The position numbers and the translations under genes are program-made. From positions 868,001 to 932,000 of the forward strand of contig NZ_SZUA01000002.1 of the NCBI RefSeq assembly GCF_005239095.1: 64,000 bases of DNA, given 5' to 3'. Each line of letters begins with the position of its first letter. Position 1 is the stretch's first letter. Of this stretch, positions 8,503-16,479 are shown in pieces. The notes under the pieces were generated by a model, which ran no database searches, had not been told where the DNA came from, and worked only from the letters and a program-made list of their open reading frames with translations. Source of the DNA: Luteimonas gilva (GTDB taxonomy: Bacteria; Pseudomonadota; Gammaproteobacteria; Xanthomonadales; Xanthomonadaceae).

Positions 8503-9480
8503 ATGAAATCGCACTCCCAGCCGGAGAAATTCGCCCTGAAAAACTTATGGGCTCTGGCGCCGTTGGCATTGCTGTCGCTGCCCGCAATCGCTCAGGACAC
8601 CGCGCAGGACCGCAAATCGATCCTGGCGATGCAGGGCGAATACGTCGTCGATTTCGCTTTCGACGAAACCGTGTTGCTGCAGCCCGGCTACGAACGCGCG
8701 CCCGCGCAGCGCAGCGGCGGTAACGAGACCGTGATCGTGGTGGAAGACACGCCGACCAAGATCGTGCTGCAGCACATCCTGGTCGACGAGAAGAGCGGCC
8801 ACGTCACCAAGCACTGGCGCCAGGACTGGGTCTATCAAGCGCCGAGCCGCTTCGAATTCAGCGCCGACCAGACTTGGCAGGTGCGCGCGATCCCGGCCGA
8901 AACCACGCGCGGCGCCTGGACGCAATGCGTGTTCGAAGTCAGCGATGCGCCGCGCTACTGCGGCACCGGCAAGTGGGCCTACGACAACGGCGTCGCCACC
9001 TGGACCAGCGACCTGACCTGGCGCCCGCTGCCGCGGCGCGAGTACACCAAGCGCAGCGACTACAACGCCGTCGCCGCGATCAACCGGCACACGCTCACCC
9101 CGGGCGGCTGGACCCATGAACAGTTCAATACCAAAGTCCTGCGCAAGCCCGACGGCAGCCAGACCGAACTGGCACGCGAATTCGGCTTCAACGATTACCA
9201 GAAGACGAAAGACGTCGACTTCAAGCCGGCCTATAAGTACTGGCGTGCCACCAAGGATTACTGGGCCCGCGTGCGTACGCGCTGGGATGATTTCCTGTCC
9301 AAGCCGCCGGGCGTGCATCTGAAGACCAAGATCGACGGCATGGCGATGATCATTCCGCTGTTCGAGCAGGCGGAGTCGTTGGAGCACGGCAAGCAAGTGG
9401 CTGACAAGCAGATCGACGAGGTGTTTGCGAAGTGGGTGGAACCTGCGAAGCCAAAAGCGATGGCTGAGCGCAGACGCTAA
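8503..9480 (+). CDS. DUF6607 family exported protein
   Basis: A 325-residue protein with an N-terminal signal peptide: a hydrophobic stretch, LWALAPLALLSLPAIAQ, ends near residue 32. An AGGAG ribosome-binding site lies seven bases before the ATG. The rest is rich in Trp, Tyr and charged residues without membrane segments, with blocks such as KHWRQDWVYQAP and RYCGTGKWAYDNG. It resembles the DUF6607 family, often encoded beside hemP and haem receptors in this bacterial group. A periplasmic or surface role in haem handling is therefore likely but inferred only from position; no catalytic motif is visible. Confidence 0.7.
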   Translation: MKSHSQPEKFALKNLWALAPLALLSLPAIAQDTAQDRKSILAMQGEYVVDFAFDETVLLQPGYERAPAQRSGGNETVIVVEDTPTKIVLQHILVDEKSGHVTKHWRQDWVYQAPSRFEFSADQTWQVRAIPAETTRGAWTQCVFEVSDAPRYCGTGKWAYDNGVATWTSDLTWRPLPRREYTKRSDYNAVAAINRHTLTPGGWTHEQFNTKVLRKPDGSQTELAREFGFNDYQKTKDVDFKPAYKYWRATKDYWARVRTRWDDFLSKPPGVHLKTKIDGMAMIIPLFEQAESLEHGKQVADKQIDEVFAKWVEPAKPKAMAERRR

Positions 9481-9530
9481 CACGCCTGGTTAGTCCGGAG
9501 ACGATGCGGGCCGCGATCTGCGCCGTGTCG

Positions 9531-9805
9531 TTAGGAGCCGGAAGACTTGCTGGGCCATTTATCCACGACGAGATCGCAGGTGGTCATCTGCTGCTCTTCG
9601 TCCTCGCGACAGTTCTTGAGCGCATCGCACCAAAAACTGCCGTACGCCCACTTGCAGACTCGCGGATGCGTATCCCGCTGTCGTTTTTCTTCGGCGCCGT
9701 GCCCGCCGCTTTCCGTGCCTTCGCGCGGCGTTTCGGTGATGGCGCTGCCGATGCCTGCGGCTAATGCAAACCCGCCACGAGCCCCGATAGCCGATACGTC
9801 TTCAT
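9531..9805 (-). pseudogene. Small Cys-rich exported protein with frame break in signal peptide
   Basis: An ATG at 9803-9805, five bases after AGGAG, opens MKTYRLSGLVAGLH and then a TAG at 9763-9761. A -1 shift at GGGTTTG (9773-9767) avoids that stop and gives a normal signal peptide, MKTYRLSGLVAGLALAAGIG, joined to an acidic tail ending at a TAA at 9533-9531. The joined product is about 91 residues. The tail has four cysteines: VCKWAYGSFWC, then C at the end of DALKNC, then C in QQMTTC. The pattern resembles the proteins at 60211 and 60709. Either the gene has a 1-base deletion, or the slippery heptamer is used for programmed frameshifting, or this is a sequencing error. No in-frame start exists for the second frame. 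Confidence 0.55.
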
Positions 9806-9931
9806 GGCATCTCCTAGCTAGAACGAAGGGACGCTTGGCGATACGGCCAAGTCCATGACAGACGCAGGCCAGGGATGAAACGGATCATGGCCGGAAAATG
9901 TTTATAAAGAAGCTCTCTTAGATCCGGACAC

Positions 9932-9957
9932 AAAAAAAGCCCGGGCAGGGCCCGGGC
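9932..9957 (-). terminator. Rho-independent terminator of the PDZ gene
   Basis: On the minus strand GCCCGGGCCCTGCCCGGGC forms a strong hairpin (9957-9939) followed by seven U residues (9938-9932). It lies 24 bases beyond the stop codon of the PDZ protein gene and ends the sigma/anti-sigma/PDZ unit. Confidence 0.9.
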
Positions 9958-9980
9958 GATGGGGGATTAGGAGCTGAATC

Positions 9981-11372
9981 TCAACGTGTGATGGCTTGGA
10001 CCTCTTTCACAACGCGTGGTTCCGCATCGCCGCTCGACCAAGTCGTCATGGTTCCGTCTTCGTTCACGTAAACGAAATTCACGCTGCGGCCGTTGACGGC
10101 ATACACAGGCGGTGCGGGTGGTGCCGGCGGCATCGGCGGAAGGATCTTCGCGGCCGGCGGCGGCGTAGGCGGTTTCGGCGGAGCGAGCGGCGCAGGCGGT
10201 GCGGGCGCTCTCATCGCGGCCGGAGGTTTGGGCGGCTTGGGCGGGGCGGGCGGCGCTGGGGGCGCCGGCGGAGCCGGGAACGCGCGCAACCTGGGCACTT
10301 TGATCTGCGCAGTGGCCGATTTGCGATCGCGCAAATAAGCGACGGTGGCGCTGGCCTCGACGGGCTTGTCGCGCAGCACGTCCATCGCCTCGCGCGGCGT
10401 GTTGACGGTCTTGCCGTCGATCTTCTGGATTACGTCGCCGCTTTGCAGACCGCTCAACTCCCCGTTCGACAGCACCAGCACGCCTTTGTCGGTGCCGAAG
10501 TAGCGGCCCAGCTGCGGATCGACCTCGGCCAGGTTCAGTCCGTTCCAGCGGAACGCCGACAGCAGCACCGGCGCTTTGCAATCCTTGCCCTTGCCCTTGC
10601 ACGACGCGAGCGGGTGCAGTTCCGCGAGCTGGCGCAGTTCCTTGCGGATCTCGGGCGAGATGCCGGGCGGCGGGTCGAAATCCATGCCCTCGAAGTCGAA
10701 ATCGTAGTTGTAGTCGTAGTTGTAATTGTAGTCGTAGGCGATGTCGGGGATTTCGGCTTTGACGTCGCGGGCGATGCGCCGGATCCGATCGGCGTCGACC
10801 GCGATGCGCTTCATCGTGCCGTCCTTGTCGTCGTCGAACACGAAGGCATAGGCGCGGTCGACGCGCGGGGTGACGCTCACCACCGCGTTGCGCCCGCCGC
10901 GCACGTAGCCGATCTTGGCGGCGTTCTTGTCGTCCAGTTGGCCGAACAGCTTGCGCGCGTTGCGCACGCGCAGATCGCTGGTGTCGCCCAAGACCTGCAC
11001 GCCGTTGACGCTGACGATGCGGTCGCCCGCAGCCAATCCGGCTTTGGCGGCGGCGCTGTCGGGCGTGACGCCCGCGATGCGCACGCCGCTGTCCCGGTCC
11101 GGTGCGAGGATCACGCCGACCACCGGCCTGCGCATCCGCATGCTGTCGATCTGCGCACGCCGCATCTGCCCTTCGGCGGTTTTCTGCGACAGCTCGGCGA
11201 CGCGCTGGGCGGCGCGGGCGAGTTCGGCGCGCGCTTGGGCGAGTTCCTTCGCTGAGGCGGCGTCGGATTTCGAGGCGGCGTCGGATCGGGCCGGCGTCTG
11301 CGCGCCGGCGCCGGCCGCGGCCAAGGTCAGCGCGGCGGCCAGGAGGGAAAGGGAAAAACGGGAAGCTTTCAT
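9981..11372 (-). CDS. Exported protein with two PDZ domains and Pro/Ala-rich tail
   Basis: A 463-residue protein starting MKASRFSLSLLAAALTL, a signal peptide cleaved near AGAQ. A Lys/Ala/Glu-rich helical stretch (residues ~25-75) is followed by a first PDZ domain (~80-165, GVTPDSAAAKAGLAAGD) and a second (~285-365, LSGLQSGDVIQKIDG). Between them is an odd tyrosine-asparagine-aspartate run, DYNYNYDYNYDFDF. The C-terminal part is a run of APPAPP/PPKPP repeats, then a short domain ending AITR. No protease domain is present, so it probably binds peptides or a partner in the periplasm. The ATG at 11372, after AGGGG, is chosen over an open frame that extends into the next gene. It follows an ECF sigma/anti-sigma pair and is likely in their stress response. 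Confidence 0.75.
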   Translation of the reverse strand: MKASRFSLSLLAAALTLAAAGAGAQTPARSDAASKSDAASAKELAQARAELARAAQRVAELSQKTAEGQMRRAQIDSMRMRRPVVGVILAPDRDSGVRIAGVTPDSAAAKAGLAAGDRIVSVNGVQVLGDTSDLRVRNARKLFGQLDDKNAAKIGYVRGGRNAVVSVTPRVDRAYAFVFDDDKDGTMKRIAVDADRIRRIARDVKAEIPDIAYDYNYNYDYNYDFDFEGMDFDPPPGISPEIRKELRQLAELHPLASCKGKGKDCKAPVLLSAFRWNGLNLAEVDPQLGRYFGTDKGVLVLSNGELSGLQSGDVIQKIDGKTVNTPREAMDVLRDKPVEASATVAYLRDRKSATAQIKVPRLRAFPAPPAPPAPPAPPKPPKPPAAMRAPAPPAPLAPPKPPTPPPAAKILPPMPPAPPAPPVYAVNGRSVNFVYVNEDGTMTTWSSGDAEPRVVKEVQAITR

Positions 11373-11398
11373 GGGGAACCCCTGTGCGTGGTGCATGT

Positions 11399-11977
11399 TC
11401 AATCGACGCGGGCGACCGCGCCGTCGTATCGCTCGCCATTGGCGGCCAGCCAGCGGCGGGTGCTTTCGAAGCCGGCTTGCGAACGCAATGCGTCTACGCG
11501 GCTGCGCCATAGCCAGAGCTGTTGTTCCGGCGACAGGCCGGGCCGCATCAGCGCGCGGTCGATGGTGGCGATGCGCGCATCCATTTCGCTGGAGAGCGCG
11601 GCGGCGCTGGCGCTGGAGACGCGGTCGTCGCGCGCGTACTGCAGCAGCGCCTCGAGCCGTGCGGATTCGGCGTAAAGCTGTTCGAGCTTAGGCTCGCCTT
11701 GCGCGGCTTCAGCTTGTTCGGGCACCGTCGCAGTCGCCACCGTCGCCGCGGCTTGTTCGGTGGAAGCCAGACGGTCTCGCAGGCTCCACGGCAAAGCGAC
11801 CGCGGCGGTCACCGCCGCGGCGATGGCGAAACGCTGGACCCAACGCGGCTTGCGCCGCGCGTCCAAGCGCGCCGACAACCGCGCCCAGCCGTCGCCCGGC
11901 GGGGTTTCCGCGGGCAGCGCGGCGAAGGCCTCGTCCCAACCGGGCGACGGTTCGCGTTGCGAGTAGACATCAGGCAT
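11399..11977 (-). CDS. Probable anti-sigma factor (single-pass membrane protein)
   Basis: A 192-residue protein with one membrane segment near residues 50-65 (VQRFAIAAAVTAAVALPWSL), an N-terminal cytoplasmic part and a helical, Glu/Ala-rich periplasmic part. It overlaps the 3' end of the sigma factor gene by eight bases, the usual arrangement for an anti-sigma factor co-expressed with its ECF sigma factor. It lacks the Cys/His motif of zinc-binding anti-sigma factors. The function is inferred mainly from position and topology; sequence alone gives no family I can name with confidence. Confidence 0.6.
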   Translation of the reverse strand: MPDVYSQREPSPGWDEAFAALPAETPPGDGWARLSARLDARRKPRWVQRFAIAAAVTAAVALPWSLRDRLASTEQAAATVATATVPEQAEAAQGEPKLEQLYAESARLEALLQYARDDRVSSASAAALSSEMDARIATIDRALMRPGLSPEQQLWLWRSRVDALRSQAGFESTRRWLAANGERYDGAVARVD

Positions 11978-12563
11978 GGGCGCTTTCCTCGATCGTGTCT
12001 TCGGCTTGCAACAGCGCGCGCAGGCGGCGGGTGCCGCGGGCGAGCTGGGATTTGGAGAAGCTGGGCGTGCGCTGCATCAGCCCGGCGATCTCTTCATGGG
12101 TATAGCCCTCGGCGTGGTACAGCCACAGCACGCTGCGCGTCGCTGCGGGCAGCGCGGCCAAGGCGCGCTGCAGCTGCGCGGTGTCGGCGGCGGCGGGCGG
12201 CGGCGGGCTCGGGTCTTCCGCGAAATCGTTGATCGTCTCGTCGGAAATCTCATGTGCCAGCTTGCGGCCGCGGCGCAGCCGCATCAGCGCCTCGTTGACC
12301 GCGATCTGCCGCAGCCAACCCCAGAACGGGCTGCTGCCGCGGAAATCGGAAATCCGGTCGATCACTTTCAACATCGTCTCCTGAAGCACCTCGGCGGCCT
12401 CGTCGCGGTCGCCGCCGATCCGCATGGCCAGGGTGAACACCGGCCGCTCGAACCAGCGGTACAGCTGCTCGAAAGCCGCCCGCTCGCCGGCCCGCGCCCG
12501 GCGCAACAGGGCGTCCGGCACGTCGATCGCGAAACTGGACGGGCGTACAGGTTCGGGCGGCAT
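11970..12563 (-). CDS. ECF-type RNA polymerase sigma factor
   Basis: A 197-residue sigma-70 family factor of the extracytoplasmic function group. Region 2 spans about residues 25-95 (EQLYRWFERPVFTLAMRI, then DEAAEVLQETMLKVI and FWGWLRQIAVNEAL). Region 4 spans about 130-185 with the helix-turn-helix GYTHEEIAGLMQRTPSFSKS. It opens a three-gene unit with the probable anti-sigma factor and the PDZ protein, so it likely responds to a cell-envelope signal. The start at 12563 is the first ATG after a reasonable leader; the promoter in the 99 bases shared with the divergent SPFH gene cannot be assigned with certainty. Confidence 0.9.
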   Translation of the reverse strand: MPPEPVRPSSFAIDVPDALLRRARAGERAAFEQLYRWFERPVFTLAMRIGGDRDEAAEVLQETMLKVIDRISDFRGSSPFWGWLRQIAVNEALMRLRRGRKLAHEISDETINDFAEDPSPPPPAAADTAQLQRALAALPAATRSVLWLYHAEGYTHEEIAGLMQRTPSFSKSQLARGTRRLRALLQAEDTIEESAHA

Positions 12564-12662
12564 TCGTACTCCTAGATGCCGGAGGCCGGGAAAGCGTCGC
12601 AGCCCCGGGGCGGACGCGGCCTGGCCCTATACTGGCCTCATCCGTGAGGGGAGGGAATCGAC

Positions 12663-13619
12663 ATGTCCGTAGGCTTCTTGCTGTCCGTGGTGCTGGTGTT
12701 CGTCGCCATCGTCTTCCTGGCGAAGATGCTGCGGATGGTGCCCCAGGGTTACGAATGGACCGTCGAGCGGTTCGGCAAGTACACCCACACCCTCGACCCG
12801 GGCCTGCACATCCTGATGCCGATCTACCAGCGCGTCGGGCGCAAGATCAACATGATGGAGCAGGTGCTGGAGGTCCCCAGCCAGGACGTGATCACCAAGG
12901 ACAACGCGGTGGTCAAGGTCGACGGCATCGTCTTCTTCCAGGTACTCGATGCGGCCAAGGCCGCCTACGAAGTCGCGCAGCTGGAAGTGGCCATCCTGAA
13001 CCTGGTGATGACCAACATCCGCACCGCGATCGGTTCGATGGACCTGGACGAATCGCTGTCCAAGCGCGACGAGATCAACGCCAAGGTGCTGATGGCGGTG
13101 GACCAGGCCACCCATCCCTGGGGCCTAAAGGTCAATCGCATCGAATTGAAGGACATCCAGCCGCCGCGCGACCTGGTCGAATCGATGGCCCGGCAGATGA
13201 AGGCCGAGCGCGAGAAGCGCGCCAACATCCTGGAAGCCGAAGGCCACCGCGCCTCCGAAATCCTGCGCGCCGAGGGCGACAAGCAGGCCGCGATCCTGGA
13301 AGCCGAAGGCAAGCGCGAAGCCGCCTACCGCGAAGCCGAAGCGCGCGAGCGTTTGGCCGAAGCGGAAGCCAAGGCGACGCAGATGGTGTCCGACGCCATC
13401 GCCGGCGGCAACGTCAACGCTATCAACTATTTCGTCGCACAGAAATACATCGAAGCGTTCAAGGCCCTGGCCGAAGCGCCGAACCAGAAGTTCGTGATGA
13501 TGCCGATGGAGTCGGCCGGCATCATCGGCTCGCTCGGCGGCATCGCCGAACTGGCCAAGGAAGCGATGAACCGGCAGACGTCGGCGACGGTGCAGACGCC
13601 GCCGCGTTCGGGAGGCTGA
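12663..13619 (+). CDS. SPFH/Band 7 family protein (stomatin-like, QmcA type)
   Basis: A 318-residue membrane-anchored protein with an N-terminal hydrophobic helix (VGFLLSVVLVFVAIVFLA) followed by a Band 7 domain (RMVPQGYEWTVERFGKY through IELKDIQPPRDL) and a long coiled coil rich in Glu, Ala and Arg (AEREKRANILEAEGHRASEI). Such proteins form large ring or cage assemblies in lipid microdomains and interact with membrane proteases. The NfeD gene starts three bases after its stop, the conserved SPFH-NfeD pair. GAGGGGAGG lies a few bases before the ATG. Confidence 0.9.
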   Translation: MSVGFLLSVVLVFVAIVFLAKMLRMVPQGYEWTVERFGKYTHTLDPGLHILMPIYQRVGRKINMMEQVLEVPSQDVITKDNAVVKVDGIVFFQVLDAAKAAYEVAQLEVAILNLVMTNIRTAIGSMDLDESLSKRDEINAKVLMAVDQATHPWGLKVNRIELKDIQPPRDLVESMARQMKAEREKRANILEAEGHRASEILRAEGDKQAAILEAEGKREAAYREAEARERLAEAEAKATQMVSDAIAGGNVNAINYFVAQKYIEAFKALAEAPNQKFVMMPMESAGIIGSLGGIAELAKEAMNRQTSATVQTPPRSGG

Positions 13620-13622
13620 TCC

Positions 13623-14054
13623 ATGCGTTGGGAGGTCTACGCCTGGGCGATCCTGGCGTTGGTGCTGATCGCGGCCGAGACGGTCGCGCCCGGCGCCTTC
13701 CTGATGTGGCTGGGTTTCGCCGCCGGCGCCATGTTCCTGCTGGTGCTGGCGTTCCCGGACATGCCGCTGCTGATGCAGGCGGTGCTGTTCACCGTGCTGG
13801 CCTTCGCGTTCGTGTACGCCTATCGCCGCTGGTTCCGCGACCGCGACCGGCGCAGCGACCAGCCGGCGTTGAACCGCCGCACTTCGGCCTTGATCGGCCG
13901 AGTGGTGAAGCTGGAGAGCGCCATCGTCCGCGGCCGCGGACGGGTGCAGATCGCCGATGCGTATTGGGATGTGGTCGGTCCGGACATGGCCGCGGGCGAA
14001 GAGGTGCGCATCGTCGGCGCGGAAGGCATGACCCTGCGCGTCGAGGCTTTGTAG
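13623..14054 (+). CDS. NfeD-like membrane protein
   Basis: A 143-residue protein with two to three membrane segments in residues ~5-70 and a C-terminal OB-fold-like domain (~85-143, LIGRVVKLESAIVRGRGRV through GAEGMTLRVEAL). NfeD proteins are the regular partners of SPFH/stomatin proteins and are thought to help their assembly or modulate membrane protease activity. The gene starts three bases after the SPFH gene, so the two are translated from one mRNA. It is the short form of the family: the ClpP-like serine protease domain of long NfeD proteins is absent. Confidence 0.88.
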   Translation: MRWEVYAWAILALVLIAAETVAPGAFLMWLGFAAGAMFLLVLAFPDMPLLMQAVLFTVLAFAFVYAYRRWFRDRDRRSDQPALNRRTSALIGRVVKLESAIVRGRGRVQIADAYWDVVGPDMAAGEEVRIVGAEGMTLRVEAL

Positions 14055-14073
14055 GCGGCGCTGCTTTCGCTCT

Positions 14074-14155
14074 TGTAGGAGCGGCTTTAGCCGCGAGCTC
14101 TACCGGCAGATCGCTGCGACCCGACGGAGCTCGCGGCTGAAGCCGCTCCCACAAA
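14074..14155. repeat. REP-like palindromic repeat (family A, variant)
   Basis: Inverted arms of 23 bases, GGAGCGGCTTTAGCCGCGAG... at 14078-14100 and its near-perfect complement at 14127-14149 (one mismatch). The left outer end reads TTGTAGG rather than TTGTGGG. It lies just after the NfeD gene. Confidence 0.85.
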
Positions 14156-14217
14156 AGCCGGCGGGCAACAGGTGGCCGGGTCTGGGATAATGGCGCTCTT
14201 TGCCTCAGGACGCCGCG

Positions 14218-15318
14218 ATGACCCAGAAGACCATCCTCAACGACGCCCACCGCGCGCTCGGCGCCAAGATGGTCGACTTCGGCGGCTGGGACATGCCGCT
14301 GCATTACGGCTCTCAAGTCGACGAGCATCACCAGGTGCGGCGCGACGCCGGCATGTTCGACGTCAGCCACATGACCGTCGTCGACCTGCGCGGTGCGCGC
14401 ACCCGCGAGTTCCTGCGCAAGCTGGTCGCCAATTCGGTCGACAAGCTGCAGAAGCCGGGCAAGGCGCTGTACACCTGCATGCTGAACGAGCAGGGCGGGG
14501 TGATCGACGATCTGATCGTGTATTTCCTGGGCGAGGATTTCTTCCGCCTGGTGGTGAACGCCGCCACCCGCGACAAAGACTTGGCGTGGATCAATGCGCA
14601 GGCCGCACCGTTCGCCGTCGAAGTGACCGAGCGCCCGGAGCTGGCGATGATCGCCGTGCAGGGCCCGACCGCGCGCGAACGCGTGCTCGGCCTGCTGTCG
14701 GCCGACACCGCCGCCGCGGCCGGCAAGATCGGCAAGTTCGTCGCCACCGAAGCAGTCATGGCCGACGGTACGCCGCTGTTCGTCGCCCGCACCGGCTACA
14801 CCGGCGAGGACGGCTTCGAAATCGTCGTCCACCAGGACCACGCCGTCGCGCTGTGGAACGCGCTGCTCGCCGCCGGGGTGAAGCCGGCAGGCCTGGGCGC
14901 GCGCGACACGCTGCGTTTGGAAGCGGGCATGGCGCTGTACGGCCAGGACATGGACGACACCGTATCGCCCTACGAAGCCGCCTTGGCGTGGACGGTCGCA
15001 TTGGACGAAGGCCGCAGCTTCACCGGCCGCGGTTTGCTGGAAAAACAAAAGGCCGGCGGCGCGCCGCGACAGATGATCGGCCTGGTGATGGACGAAAAGG
15101 GCGTGCTGCGCCACGGCCAGAAAGTGCTGACCGCGCAGGGCGAGGGCGAAATCCTGTCCGGCACGTTCTCGCCGACGCTGGGCAAGGCGATCGCGTTCGC
15201 GCGCGTGCCCGCCGGCGAGCCGGGCCAGGTGCGCGTGGACATCCGCGGCCGCGAGGTGCCGGTGCGGGTGGTGAAGTTCCCGTTCGTCCGCGACGGCAAG
15301 CCGCAGGAAGGCATCTGA
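14218..15318 (+). CDS. gcvT: Aminomethyltransferase, glycine cleavage T protein
   Basis: A 366-residue enzyme that takes the aminomethyl group from lipoylated H protein and gives ammonia and 5,10-methylene-tetrahydrofolate. Family features include [21 protein letters not shown] near the N-terminus, MFDVSHMT (about residues 47-54) and the folate-binding [13 protein letters not shown] (~188-200). The length is typical. The ATG at 14218 follows AGGA eight bases upstream; an upstream in-frame ATG at 14200 is less likely. gcvH follows 0.7 kb downstream in the same direction, with an unrelated isomerase gene between. No glycine riboswitch is visible in the short leader. Confidence 0.93.
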   Translation: MTQKTILNDAHRALGAKMVDFGGWDMPLHYGSQVDEHHQVRRDAGMFDVSHMTVVDLRGARTREFLRKLVANSVDKLQKPGKALYTCMLNEQGGVIDDLIVYFLGEDFFRLVVNAATRDKDLAWINAQAAPFAVEVTERPELAMIAVQGPTARERVLGLLSADTAAAAGKIGKFVATEAVMADGTPLFVARTGYTGEDGFEIVVHQDHAVALWNALLAAGVKPAGLGARDTLRLEAGMALYGQDMDDTVSPYEAALAWTVALDEGRSFTGRGLLEKQKAGGAPRQMIGLVMDEKGVLRHGQKVLTAQGEGEILSGTFSPTLGKAIAFARVPAGEPGQVRVDIRGREVPVRVVKFPFVRDGKPQEGI

Positions 15319-15337
15319 CCGCATCGGAACGCGCGCC

Positions 15338-15967
15338 GTGGAAACGCTCGACTATTACTTCAGCCTGCTCTCGCCTTACGCCTACCTGGGCCACGCCGAG
15401 CTGCTGAAGATGGCGGACGAAACCGGCGTGCGCTTGGTCTACCGCCCGGTGCGCATCTTCGATCTATTCGCCGCCAACGGCGGACTGCCGCTGGGACAGC
15501 GCGCGCCGGCGCGGCAGCGCTACCGTCTGCTGGAGCTGCAGCGCTGGCGCGAGCGCCGCGGCTTGCCGCTGAACTTGCGGCCGCGCTTCTTCCCGGTCGA
15601 TCCGACGCTGGCCGACGGCGCGGCGATCGTACTGGCCGATGCGGGCGCCGATCCGTCGGCCTACGTCGCCGCGGGATTCCGCGCGGTCTGGGCGGAGGAC
15701 CGCGACATCGCCGATCGCGCCACCGTCGCCGCGCTGCTGCGCGACGCCGGCCACGACCCCGAACCGGTGTTGGCCGCCGCCGCGACCCCGGCCGTCGCCG
15801 CGCGCTATCGGGCCAATACCGACGCGGCCATCGCCGCCGATCTCCCCGGCTTGCCGGGTTACGTGCGCGGCGGCGAAGCGTTCTGGGGGCAGGATCGGAT
15901 CGGCCTGTTGCGCGAAGCGATCGCCGCCGGTCGCGCGCCGTACCGCGCGGACGGATTCCTTCGCTAA
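15338..15967 (+). CDS. DsbA-family 2-hydroxychromene-2-carboxylate isomerase-like protein
   Basis: A 209-residue cytoplasmic protein with the kappa-class GST/DsbA fold. It begins LDYYFSLLSPYAYLGH, with the SPYAYL motif in place of CxxC, so it is not a thiol oxidase. The C-terminal end, GLPGYVRGGEAFWGQDRIGL, is the typical cis-proline and helix segment. In this family the known reaction is glutathione-dependent isomerisation of 2-hydroxychromene-2-carboxylate in aromatic degradation, but most members have unknown substrates. The start is a GTG at 15338, 19 bases after gcvT, so it is co-transcribed with gcvT. There is no aromatic pathway nearby. Confidence 0.75.
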   Translation: METLDYYFSLLSPYAYLGHAELLKMADETGVRLVYRPVRIFDLFAANGGLPLGQRAPARQRYRLLELQRWRERRGLPLNLRPRFFPVDPTLADGAAIVLADAGADPSAYVAAGFRAVWAEDRDIADRATVAALLRDAGHDPEPVLAAAATPAVAARYRANTDAAIAADLPGLPGYVRGGEAFWGQDRIGLLREAIAAGRAPYRADGFLR

Positions 15968-16026
15968 ACTAAGCGCTCGAACCCTTCCCCGACCGCAACC
16001 TTCCGGTTGAGCACCACGGAGCAGAT

Positions 16027-16422
16027 ATGAGCGAGATCCCCGGCGATCTGAAATTCCTGAAGTCCCACGAATGGGCCCGCGTCGAAGGCGACGGCAAGAT
16101 CACGGTCGGCATTTCCGATCATGCCCAGGGGCTGCTCGGCGATCTGGTCTACGTGGAATTGCCGAACGTCGGCGACCGCGTCGAAGTCGGCACCGCCTGC
16201 GCGGTGGTCGAGTCGGTGAAGGCCGCCTCCGACGTGTACACGCCGGTGACCGGCAAGGTGGTGGAAGTCAACAGCGCGCTGGCCGACAAGCCCGAAACGA
16301 TCAACGAAGACGCCTACGGCGACGGCTGGATCTTCGTGGTCGAAGCCGAAGAACCGGACCAGCTCAACGAGCTGCTCGGTCCGGACGACTACGCCGAACT
16401 GCTGGAAGACGAAGATCACTGA
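16027..16422 (+). CDS. gcvH: Glycine cleavage system H protein
   Basis: A 131-residue lipoyl carrier protein that shuttles the aminomethyl group between the P and T proteins of the glycine cleavage system. The lipoylation site is Lys65 in [17 protein letters not shown]. The start and full length match the family ([20 protein letters not shown]). A GGAG motif lies six bases before the ATG. A hairpin terminator follows 28 bases after the stop, so this is the last gene of the gcvT-isomerase-gcvH group. The P protein gene is not in the window. Confidence 0.95.
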   Translation: MSEIPGDLKFLKSHEWARVEGDGKITVGISDHAQGLLGDLVYVELPNVGDRVEVGTACAVVESVKAASDVYTPVTGKVVEVNSALADKPETINEDAYGDGWIFVVEAEEPDQLNELLGPDDYAELLEDEDH

Positions 16423-16450
16423 GCCTCGCCGCTGGCGAGCGCGAACGGAA

Positions 16451-16478
16451 CCCGCAACGGCGACGCTGCGGGTTTTTT
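16451..16478 (+). terminator. Terminator after gcvH
   Basis: CCCGCA (16451-16456) pairs with TGCGGG (16467-16472) around a ten-base loop, followed by six T residues (16473-16478). It closes the gcv transcript. Confidence 0.85.
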
Positions 16479-16479
16479 A

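Noticed and set aside
14159-14217. Glycine riboswitch before gcvT
   Set aside because: The leader is too short and shows none of the conserved blocks of the glycine aptamer.
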